64,000 nucleotides of DNA from UBA7067 sp051880615. GTDB taxonomy: Bacteria; Bacillota; Clostridia; Oscillospirales; Acutalibacteraceae. The stretch is from the NCBI GenBank assembly GCA_051880615.1, contig JBJEOH010000002.1, positions 1 through 64,000 of the forward strand, written 5' to 3'. Under the pieces are notes generated by a model. It had not been told where the DNA came from. It saw only the letters and a program-made list of their open reading frames with translations, and did not search any database. Shown piece by piece: positions 24,658 through 31,666 of this stretch (position 1 is its first letter; each line of letters opens with the position of its first letter). A program made the position numbers and the translations under genes.

Positions 24658-25875
24658 ATGTCGACAAGAAAATTACTTACTAACGGCAACGCTTTTAAAA
24701 GGACGGACAACCGTTGGGGCGGTGTTGTATGGTATATGGATGAGCAAGGCGAGCGTAAAAGAAAGAGCTTTTCGGGTACGACAAAAGCCGAAGTCAATAA
24801 GAAGATGACGGAATATATTGCGGCGTTCAATGACTCAATAATTGAGTCGCAGGAAACAAAGAAAAGGCTGAAAGACAGTATGCAGAACTGGCTTGAGGTA
24901 TTTAAGTTTCCGTCTGTTGAACGCACTACATATGACAGGTATGAATGTACTGCGAAAAATCAAATCTATCCGTATATTGGCGATAACGTAGTCGGAGATA
25001 TTAAGTCCGCAGATATTAAAAAATTGCTCAATGATAAGATGAACGAGGGTTATGCTTACACAACGGTTAAGAAGGTGCATAATGTGTTGAATGAATATTT
25101 CCGATATCTCACACAACAAGAATACATTGACAGAAATCCTATGATAAGCGCTCCAATGATAAAGAAAAGCAACTTTCTGGCGGCGCAGGACAAAGAAAAT
25201 CTTCCGACGAGCGAAACCATAACGGTATTCACGCCGGAAGAGATTACAATATTCAAAGATGAAGCGTTCAGCACATTCTCAAATGGTAAAAGAAAATATC
25301 AGCAAGCCGCCGCATACATTCTTATGCTGAATACTGGTTTGAGAACAGGAGAGGCACTCGGACTGCTCAACAGCGATATTGACCTTGAAAACAGGGTTAT
25401 GCACCTGAACAGAGGTGTGAAGGAAATTTCAAAGCGTGACGGAGTAACGGCAGAAAAAGGACGAGAGGTGAAAGTCGGCAAGCTGAAAAGTGCCACGAGC
25501 AAACGAGATGTTCCGCTTAACGATACTGCAATCGAAATGATACTTGACCTGAGAAATGAATTCTACTTCGGAGAGGACTCACCGCTGATACCTGATGAAA
25601 ACGGCAACTTTACCAGACCTGTAAATTTCAGAAAACGCTATTACAGAATCCTCAAAGCCGCAGGCATAGAAACCAAAGGCTTACACTCGCTCCGTCACAC
25701 CTTCGCCACCAACCTTGTAAACGGAATAAAGCAAACTGACGGCACAATAAAATGCCTAATTCCACGACAGGTTGCAGATTTGCTCGGTCATACAACTTCG
25801 GAAATCACAGAAATGTATTATGTAAAAAGAGATTTGACAAAGCTGAATGGGATAACGGATGGGTTTGAGTTGTGA
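24658..25875 (+). CDS. tyrosine recombinase/integrase (island 2)
   Basis: This 405-residue integrase is a close homologue of that at 11175-12392, with the same catalytic pattern (LNTGLRTGEALGL, HSLRHTFAT, LGHTTSEI, EMYYVK) and AAAGGAGG before the ATG. Differences from copy 1 are mostly at third codon positions, indicating divergence under selection for function. It should act on the tRNA-Trp site at 27764-27808. Shared upstream sequence with copy 1 begins near 24592 (TTTGGTCTGGATATTC), directly after the inserted orphan gene. Confidence 0.95.
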   Translation: MSTRKLLTNGNAFKRTDNRWGGVVWYMDEQGERKRKSFSGTTKAEVNKKMTEYIAAFNDSIIESQETKKRLKDSMQNWLEVFKFPSVERTTYDRYECTAKNQIYPYIGDNVVGDIKSADIKKLLNDKMNEGYAYTTVKKVHNVLNEYFRYLTQQEYIDRNPMISAPMIKKSNFLAAQDKENLPTSETITVFTPEEITIFKDEAFSTFSNGKRKYQQAAAYILMLNTGLRTGEALGLLNSDIDLENRVMHLNRGVKEISKRDGVTAEKGREVKVGKLKSATSKRDVPLNDTAIEMILDLRNEFYFGEDSPLIPDENGNFTRPVNFRKRYYRILKAAGIETKGLHSLRHTFATNLVNGIKQTDGTIKCLIPRQVADLLGHTTSEITEMYYVKRDLTKLNGITDGFEL

Positions 25876-25894
25876 TTGAACATAAAAGCAATTA

Positions 25895-25941
25895 AACGAT
25901 TACATAAAATCGTTGAAACTTCCTATATTTGGTGATATAAT
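25895..25941 (+). promoter_or_regulatory. promoter and operator-like repeat of the GHKL-HExxH gene
   Basis: TTGAAA (25913-25918) and TATAAT (25936-25941) are 17 nt apart. An inverted repeat AACGATT-6 nt-AATCGTT (25895-25914) overlaps the -35 box. The layout parallels that of the Panacea pair promoter in island 1 although the repeat sequence differs. Confidence 0.65.
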
Positions 25942-25966
25942 AACTATAAAATGAGGAGGATTTGTA

Positions 25967-27391
25967 ATGAAAGAACGAGAGTTTGATTTAAATATAGAAA
26001 AAATTCTAGAGAATTGGGAAGTGCACCATGCCATAAGAGAAATAATTTCCAATGCACTTGATGAGCAAGCAATAACAAACACAGAACCTATTCAGATTGT
26101 AAAGAAAAATAATAATTGGCATATTATTGATTTTGGAAGGGGATTAAATTATCATCATCTTACTCAAAATGAAAATGAAGAAAAGTTAAAAAATGAAAAA
26201 TTAATAGGTAGATTTGGAGTAGGATTAAAGGATGCTTTAGCTACATTGTATAGACATAATATAAAAGTAACCATCACTTCTAAATTTGGCATAATTACAT
26301 TGATACAGAATTCTAAAATTGGTTTTGAAGATATTATTACATTACATGCCAAAATATCTGCTCCTAAAGATATAAACATGATTGGTACTGATTTTTGTTT
26401 AGAAGGTTGCTCAGATTATGATGTTGAAAAAGCAGAATCACTGTTTTTACATTTTTCAAATAATAATGTGTTAGAAACTACTAATTATGGACAAATAATA
26501 GAAAAAACTTCTAATATTTCCAATATATATATTAATGGTGTAAAGGTTGCTGAAGAAAGTAATTTTCTTTTTTCTTATAATATTACTTCTCTAACTTCAC
26601 AAATAAAAAAGGCTTTAAATAGGGAAAGGACAAATATTGGTAGAAGTGCATACACAAATAGAGTAAAAGATATTTTAAAGTCATGCAATGAAGAAATAGT
26701 TATTAAAGCTATGACAGAAGATTTACAAGAATTTAGTAGTGGTAATAGACATGATGAGCTTTCATGGAATGAAGTCGCTATGTATGTTTCACGAAAAATA
26801 AATGCAATAGATAGTAACACAACTTTTGTAACTGCTGATGATTTAGAAGATAATCCATCATTAATTGATGAAATGAAGAGAGATGGATTTAATCCTATTG
26901 TAGTTCCTGAAACGCTTGCTACAAAAATGAATGATTATAATGAAAAAGCAAAGGACGGGGAAACGCTTAATACTGCACAACAATATGTCGTAAATATGCA
27001 GCAGACATTTTCTCCTGAAATTATAGATGTAGATGAATTAAGTCCGTCTGAATTAAAAGTGTTTTGTGAAATGGATAATATATTGAATATTATTGGAGGA
27101 AAACCTACACAAGTAAAAGAAATACAAATTGCTGAATCGTTATACCAATCATCATTATATCGTACTAATGCTGTAGGATTATGGGAGGCATCCAAAGGGA
27201 GAATTTTAATACAACGAGATCAGTTAAGGTCAATTTGTTCTTTTGCTGGTACATTGCTACACGAATGTATACATGCTATCAGCGGAACAGATGATGTTAC
27301 AAGAGATTTTGAAATTGAACTGACACATTTAATAGGTTTGATATCTGAAAAGAACATTATGTTGAAAAAAAGACTTCTAAATTCACAATAA
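25967..27391 (+). CDS. GHKL ATPase fused to a C-terminal HExxH (zincin-like) region
   Basis: This 474-residue protein is predicted to be soluble. The N-terminal part is a GHKL ATPase: N box Glu25 to Asp32 (EIISNALDEQ), G1 box DFGRG at 55-59 and G2 box GRFGVGLKDAL at 81-91. No histidine kinase, topoisomerase or MutL partner domain is visible. The C-terminal part holds His432-Glu433-x-x-His436 (LLHECIHAISG) with Glu449 or Glu451 as a possible third zinc ligand. This pattern fits a minimal metallopeptidase. GAGGAGG precedes the ATG. The gene sits alone behind the island 2 integrase under its own promoter, the position held by a toxin-antitoxin pair in island 1. An ATP-regulated protease in cell defence is a reasonable inference, not shown. 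Confidence 0.8.
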   Translation: MKEREFDLNIEKILENWEVHHAIREIISNALDEQAITNTEPIQIVKKNNNWHIIDFGRGLNYHHLTQNENEEKLKNEKLIGRFGVGLKDALATLYRHNIKVTITSKFGIITLIQNSKIGFEDIITLHAKISAPKDINMIGTDFCLEGCSDYDVEKAESLFLHFSNNNVLETTNYGQIIEKTSNISNIYINGVKVAEESNFLFSYNITSLTSQIKKALNRERTNIGRSAYTNRVKDILKSCNEEIVIKAMTEDLQEFSSGNRHDELSWNEVAMYVSRKINAIDSNTTFVTADDLEDNPSLIDEMKRDGFNPIVVPETLATKMNDYNEKAKDGETLNTAQQYVVNMQQTFSPEIIDVDELSPSELKVFCEMDNILNIIGGKPTQVKEIQIAESLYQSSLYRTNAVGLWEASKGRILIQRDQLRSICSFAGTLLHECIHAISGTDDVTRDFEIELTHLIGLISEKNIMLKKRLLNSQ

Positions 27392-27429
27392 GGTATTATA
27401 AAGCTGAATAAGTTTTCAAATTATAATAG

Positions 27430-27612
27430 AAGTATTTAGATGAAGATGATATCAGAAGAAGCGAAAAAATAATTTTGCGAAATAATAACCAAACTTTTGC
27501 TGAAGAAGGATTATATGAAGAATTTTTCCAAGTGTTGCATGGTGACCCATCTAAGTATAGAGGGAAATTTAATAAAGGATTATCTCAACAAAAATCATTG
27601 ATGCTATTTTGA
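27430..27612 (+). pseudogene. 3' fragment of an unknown gene next to the attachment site
   Basis: An open frame of 60 codons starts after a TAG without an ATG or ribosome site. It has a protein-like composition (RRSEKIILRNNN, then AEEGLYEEFFQVLHGDPSKY). It ends at a TGA within sequence shared with the right end of island 1 (TGATGCTATTTTGATGATGTA). It looks like the tail of a gene whose front part was lost when cargo was exchanged. Family unknown. Confidence 0.4.
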
Positions 27613-27723
27613 TGATGTAACAGACGGAATGGTTGGAATTATTAACACCGGATAACGCATTTTGACAGAAAAACGAGTAAAAATATCGGTCTAACTAACC
27701 ACATTCCGCACATATTTATATTC

Positions 27724-27808
27724 CAAAAAACGGCTTAAACGCAGTGTTTAAGCCGTTTTTGCTTGGCAGGGGCAGAAGGACTTGAACCCTCGGCACGCGG
27801 TTTTGGAG
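27724..27808. repeat. 85-bp direct repeat, right copy (attachment site in tRNA-Trp)
   Basis: This is the right partner of 13922-14006 (one mismatch). It covers the tRNA-Trp terminator and the 3' 45 nt of the gene. The distance between the repeats, 13,802 bp, gives the length of island 2. Confidence 0.9.
27727..27759 (-). terminator. terminator of tRNA-Trp
   Basis: A perfect 14-bp inverted repeat (27727-27740 and 27746-27759, loop 5 nt) has A/T tracts on both sides, directly after the tRNA on the minus strand. It can also stop leftward or rightward readthrough at the island edge. The same hairpin is at 13925-13957. Confidence 0.85.
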
Positions 27809-27839
27809 ACCGCTGCTCTACCAACTGAGCTATACCCCT
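27764..27839 (-). tRNA. tRNA-Trp (anticodon CCA), with encoded CCA end
   Basis: Read on the minus strand, the gene starts AGGGGTATAGCTCAG and forms a full cloverleaf: 7-bp acceptor stem with one U-G pair, D arm, anticodon stem GCGGT/ACCGC with loop CTCCAAA (anticodon CCA), T arm with GTTCAAGTC and 3' CCA. It is 76 nt long including CCA. It is the integration target of the islands and is kept intact because the incoming element restores the 3' half. Confidence 0.97.
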
Positions 27840-27845
27840 ATATAA

Positions 27846-27867
27846 TGCAGTACATTTTTGTACTGCA
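27846..27867. promoter_or_regulatory. perfect inverted repeat in the tRNA-Trp leader
   Basis: TGCAGTACA and TGTACTGCA (9-bp arms, loop TTTT) lie 6 nt before the mature 5' end of tRNA-Trp and just after its promoter. It could be a leader hairpin for processing or the tail of an upstream unit. Confidence 0.5.
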
Positions 27868-27876
27868 ACAAGAGTT

Positions 27877-27905
27877 ATATTAACATATAACCTTAAAATA
27901 GTCAA
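27877..27905 (-). promoter_or_regulatory. promoter of tRNA-Trp
   Basis: On the minus strand TTGACT (27900-27905) and TAATAT (27877-27882) are 17 nt apart, about 38 nt before the tRNA 5' end. Confidence 0.75.
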
Positions 27906-28109
27906 GTGGTTTTTGAAATTAATTGGTTAAGTCGGCGAAAATTGTCGCAATTTTTGGGTGACTATTTTAATATGATCAGTCTGTATGCCTGATGTTTCTG
28001 AAGATAACTTATGTGCAGGCTATGATTGTTTTCGGCCTTATGCAAATTATTTTAAACGCAGATTTAAACGCAGATAAGCACTTAATAATGATTATACATT
28101 GTTAAAAAG

Positions 28110-29573
28110 TTATTTTTTACCGGCGAGAATGTCAGCGATAACCTCACGCTCATCGAGGTGATACTTTACACCCTTAATCTCCTGATAATCCTCGTGTCCC
28201 TTGCCAGCGAGGACTATAATATCACCTGGCTGTGCATTTTCGATGCACCAGCGGATTGCATCTTTTCTGTCGGGTACGACAATATACTTTCCGTCTGTCT
28301 TGTCTATGCCCGTTTTTATATCATTTATAATGTCCATCGGCTCTTCAAAACGAGGGTTATCCGTTGTGATAACAGATAAATCCGACAGCTTGCCGCTCAT
28401 TTCACCCATTTCATAACGGCGCACCTTCGGTCTGTTGCCGCCTGCACCGAACATTGTTATGAGTCTGTTCGGATGATATTCTCTTAGCGTTGTAAGTACA
28501 TTTTCCATACTTACGGCATTGTGAGCATAGTCGATAAGCAGTGTGTAATTTCCTGGTACAGGTACGCTCTCAACTCTGCCTTTTACGGTCGCCTTGTCAA
28601 GTCCTCGAATCATTGTATCATTGTCGATGCCGAAGTGGCGGCATACAGACAGAGCGGAAAGTCCGTTATATACGCTGAACCTGCCCGGTATAGGCACATT
28701 AACGGCGATCTCAAGCTTTCCTCTCGTCTTGAAATGCACACCGAGGTAGCCGGGCTTTGAGATTAGCTCGTCGTCATATGCGATGATGTCGGCATTATCG
28801 TTATTAAAGCCGTAGGTTTCAATTTCGCAGGTGTGATTCTTGATAATTCCCTCGTAATTTTTATCGTCTATGTTAATAAGTCCAAGCTTGCACTGCCTGA
28901 AAAGCAGGCTCTTGCAGTAAAGGTACTCATCGAGGTCTTTGTGCTCTGCGCCTCCGATATGGTCGTCTGAAAAGTTTGTGAAAATGCCGTAGTCAAAATC
29001 GATAGCGTCGGTTCTGTGCCATTTAAGACCGAGCGATGATGCCTCGATTACCATACAGCCGCAACCCTCGTCAACCATCTTTCTTACAGCCTGCTGAATC
29101 TCAAACGATTCGGGGGTTGTGTTGTTCGTTTTATATATGTTGTCGCCGATAACAATGCCTACTGTGCCTATTGTACCTGTCTTAATTCCGCCTTCTTCAA
29201 GGATTGAGCGAATCATACTTACGGTTGTAGTTTTGCCCTTTGTTCCGGTAACGGCTATTGTTTTCAGCTTGGTAGCAGGATAATCAAAGTAAGCCGCACT
29301 CATATATGCAAGAGCTTTGCGGGTGTCATCAACCTTGATTACAGTAACATTCTGCGGAGCGTCAACATCGTCCTCTACAATCAGCGCAGCAGCCCCCTGT
29401 TCGATGGCCTTAGGCGCAAAGGCGTGACCGTCGGAGTTATATCCTTTCAGGCAAACAAAGACGCTTCCTTTCTCTGTTTTTCTTGAGTCGTATACAAGTG
29501 TGGTTATGTCGGTGTTTTCGGCACCTTGCACAAGGGTGTATGTTAATTTTTCAAGAAGTCGGCTAAGCTTCAT
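28110..29573 (-). CDS. murE: UDP-MurNAc-tripeptide synthetase, meso-diaminopimelate type
   Basis: This 487-residue cytoplasmic Mur ligase adds meso-diaminopimelate to UDP-MurNAc-L-Ala-D-Glu in peptidoglycan synthesis. The N-terminal domain shows LVYDSRKTEKGSVFVCLKG near residue 26; the ATP site is VTGTKGKTTT near 110; the central HNYK-like ligand residues lie around TTPESFEIQ and KGRVESVP; and the C-terminal domain has DNPRFEEP. The DNPR motif is the recognised marker of DAP rather than lysine specificity. AGGAGG precedes the ATG. It is the first housekeeping gene right of the island boundary and stands alone. Confidence 0.95.
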   Translation of the reverse strand: MKLSRLLEKLTYTLVQGAENTDITTLVYDSRKTEKGSVFVCLKGYNSDGHAFAPKAIEQGAAALIVEDDVDAPQNVTVIKVDDTRKALAYMSAAYFDYPATKLKTIAVTGTKGKTTTVSMIRSILEEGGIKTGTIGTVGIVIGDNIYKTNNTTPESFEIQQAVRKMVDEGCGCMVIEASSLGLKWHRTDAIDFDYGIFTNFSDDHIGGAEHKDLDEYLYCKSLLFRQCKLGLINIDDKNYEGIIKNHTCEIETYGFNNDNADIIAYDDELISKPGYLGVHFKTRGKLEIAVNVPIPGRFSVYNGLSALSVCRHFGIDNDTMIRGLDKATVKGRVESVPVPGNYTLLIDYAHNAVSMENVLTTLREYHPNRLITMFGAGGNRPKVRRYEMGEMSGKLSDLSVITTDNPRFEEPMDIINDIKTGIDKTDGKYIVVPDRKDAIRWCIENAQPGDIIVLAGKGHEDYQEIKGVKYHLDEREVIADILAGKK

Positions 29574-29731
29574 CGTTGTTGCCTCCTGTATATATGTAAG
29601 TAAATAGTGTATGCGTGCTTATATAAATTTGCGATGGTATAGTATAGTTTAGAGTAATTACGCCCTGATGTCAAGAAAATATGCGGTGCAGGGATGACAA
29701 TATTAATAAGTATTTATATTTTTAACGGAAT

Positions 29732-29773
29732 ATTCTGTTTGTAAACAGAATTTAAATAAAAAGTTAACGCGTT
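29732..29773. promoter_or_regulatory. operator-like palindromes upstream of the sugar operon
   Basis: ATTCTGTTT-GT-AAACAGAAT is a perfect 20-bp palindrome (29732-29751). Fifteen bases later AACGCGTT (29766-29773) has the central CG of LacI/MalR-type operators. Either could bind the sugar-responsive regulator of the operon. No regulator gene is adjacent. Confidence 0.4.
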
Positions 29774-29996
29774 TTGGTAATAGGCTGAAAAAAGGTTTGT
29801 TTTTACCACCTTGAAACTTAAAAATTACAGATGGTTAAATAATTTTATGTTAATGATTACCAATCGGATTTTGGCATAATCACAAAATTTGATTTAACAA
29901 AATAAGCAATTTTCCAATTTTAAGAAAAACAGATGTGCATAATGCATAAAATTCAAGTGTAGATATATAAACATTGATAAAAATGAATAAAGAGTG

Positions 29997-30025
29997 TTGC
30001 ATTTGTTAAATGTCTATGATATTAT
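29997..30025 (+). promoter_or_regulatory. promoter of the maltose-type operon
   Basis: TTGCAT (29997-30002) and TATTAT (30020-30025) are 17 nt apart, leaving an untranslated leader of about 145 nt before the binding-protein gene. Confidence 0.6.
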
Positions 30026-30179
30026 TTAAACAAGCAATAGGTGTGTCTGCGGCAAATTTATGGTGAATTTTCAACAAAAATTACCGATTTGCTTGTGTAC
30101 CATCTTGCAGAACGAAGCACGGTGCGTCCGTGTTAAAAATAATTAACTTTTATATTTTTCAGAAAGAAAGGGAATCACG

Positions 30180-31541
30180 ATGTTTAAGTACACAAAAAGA
30201 ATTCTTGGCGTGAGCCTTGCATCCTTGATGGCTGTTGCAGCATTCGCAGGCTGCGGCGGTAACACAAGTTCAACAGGCTCGGACACTCCTGCAAGCTCAG
30301 GCGGCAGCTCAGCAACAACTGCAAAGCAGGTAACAATTGACGACATTATGGCTGACGCAAGCCTTGCAATGGGCGAAGAGGACAATGTAACTCTTAAGGT
30401 TTGGGGTCCTCAGGAATCACTTGAGCTCCTCAAGAAGCAGTGCGACGATTTCGTTGCTAACTTCAAGAAGCTCGGCAAGACAATCAAAATTGAGTGTGTA
30501 GCTCAGGGGGAATCTGACGCTGCTACAAATGTAAAAACCGACCCGTCAAAGGCTGCTGACGTATTCGGCTTTGCTTCCGACCAGGGTCTTGACCTCTTCA
30601 AGGGCAACTATGTTGTTCCTGTCAGATCTTCATTTGTTGACGCCATCAAGAACAACACTATCGAGAGCGCTTACAGCACTGTTCTTTACAAGGGCGCTGA
30701 CGATGACGCAGAAATCCCGTATGCTTATCCGGAAACAGGCGACAACGGCTATGCTCTTTTCTATGATAAGAGAGAGCTTACCGAGGACGACGTTAAGACA
30801 ATGGAAGGCATTATGAAGGTTTGCGAAGAGAAGAAGAAGAAGTTTGCCTTTAACGTTGGCGACGGCTTCTACGGCTGCGTAATTCCGTTCACAGGCGGCG
30901 GCACACTTGACATTTCAGAGGACAAGTCAGTTATGAAGCTGAACTATGACTATGACAAGATCAACGCTGTTGCTAAGGCTTTCGTTGACCTTTGCGCTTC
31001 AAGCAAGAACTTCAAGGACGAGAACGTTAACCAGACTCTCGTATCAGGCTTCAAGAATAAGACACACATCGCAGGTGTAGTTGGTTCCTGGAAAATCAAG
31101 GACATCGAGAAGGCACTCGGCGAGAATATGGGTGTTGTTAAGCTTCCGACAATCAATGTAGGCGGCGAAGACAAGCAGCTTATCTCACTGTTCGGCTATA
31201 AGCACATCGGTGTTAACGCTAAGACAAAGTACCCGATAACATCTCAGTCACTCGCTTTCTACCTCACCAGCGAAAATGCTCAGAAGGAAAGATGCGAAGA
31301 GATCGGCTGGGGTCCGTCAAACAAGAAGCTTTCTGAATCAGAACTCGTTACAGGCAACGTGGCTCTTAACGCTATCTATGAGCAGCAGAAGTACTCACTC
31401 CCGCAGGTAAATATTCTCATGCCTTTCTGGACACCGACAGGAACATACGGTGCATATCTTGTTAACCCTGACAAGAAACATGACGATAAGTCAATGAAAG
31501 ATGCTTATGACAACATGGTTGAGAACATTACAATGCAGTAA
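30180..31541 (+). CDS. maltose/maltodextrin-type ABC transporter binding lipoprotein
   Basis: This 453-residue extracellular solute-binding protein of the family 1 type (MalE-like) has a signal peptide with lipobox AFAGC (Cys about residue 25), then a Ser/Thr/Gly linker of about 25 residues. The body shows family 1 landmarks such as ITLKVWGPQES-like start (VTLKVWG), FGFASDQGLDLFKGNYVVPV, EIPYAYPETGDNGYALFYDKR, GVVGSWKIKDIEKA and ITSQSLAFYLTSENAQ. It captures oligosaccharides, probably starch-derived, outside the cell for the permeases encoded next. The codon use is more GC-rich than in the islands, as in highly expressed housekeeping genes. Confidence 0.9.
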   Translation: MFKYTKRILGVSLASLMAVAAFAGCGGNTSSTGSDTPASSGGSSATTAKQVTIDDIMADASLAMGEEDNVTLKVWGPQESLELLKKQCDDFVANFKKLGKTIKIECVAQGESDAATNVKTDPSKAADVFGFASDQGLDLFKGNYVVPVRSSFVDAIKNNTIESAYSTVLYKGADDDAEIPYAYPETGDNGYALFYDKRELTEDDVKTMEGIMKVCEEKKKKFAFNVGDGFYGCVIPFTGGGTLDISEDKSVMKLNYDYDKINAVAKAFVDLCASSKNFKDENVNQTLVSGFKNKTHIAGVVGSWKIKDIEKALGENMGVVKLPTINVGGEDKQLISLFGYKHIGVNAKTKYPITSQSLAFYLTSENAQKERCEEIGWGPSNKKLSESELVTGNVALNAIYEQQKYSLPQVNILMPFWTPTGTYGAYLVNPDKKHDDKSMKDAYDNMVENITMQ

Positions 31542-31574
31542 TCAATCTGATAAATTTTATAAGCAATAAATTCG

Positions 31575-31605
31575 GTCAAGCAGCCTGATTATCGGGCTGC
31601 TTGAC
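31575..31605 (+). promoter_or_regulatory. intercistronic hairpin between binding protein and permeases
   Basis: Perfect 11-bp arms (31575-31585 and 31595-31605) with a 9-nt loop lie between the genes and are not followed by a T-run. It is probably an mRNA-stabilising or attenuating hairpin that lets the binding protein be made in excess over the permeases. Confidence 0.6.
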
Positions 31606-31666
31606 ACACCGAAAAGCTAAATTGTGTTTATTCACAAATAAAATTTAGATGAAAAGGAGTGAAACC

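Larger units (their letters stand above)
29574..30179. other. 606-bp regulatory region between murE and the maltose-type operon
   Basis: There is no gene. The region is AT-rich and carries the divergent starts of murE and the binding-protein gene, a 20-bp palindrome (29732-29751), AACGCGTT (29766-29773), a promoter (29997-30025) and about 150 nt of leader with a small hairpin near 30115-30135. Confidence 0.6.

Noticed and set aside
31575..31605. Hairpin after the binding-protein gene as a full terminator
   Set aside because: There is no T-run after the stem, and the permease genes follow in the same direction without another clear promoter.
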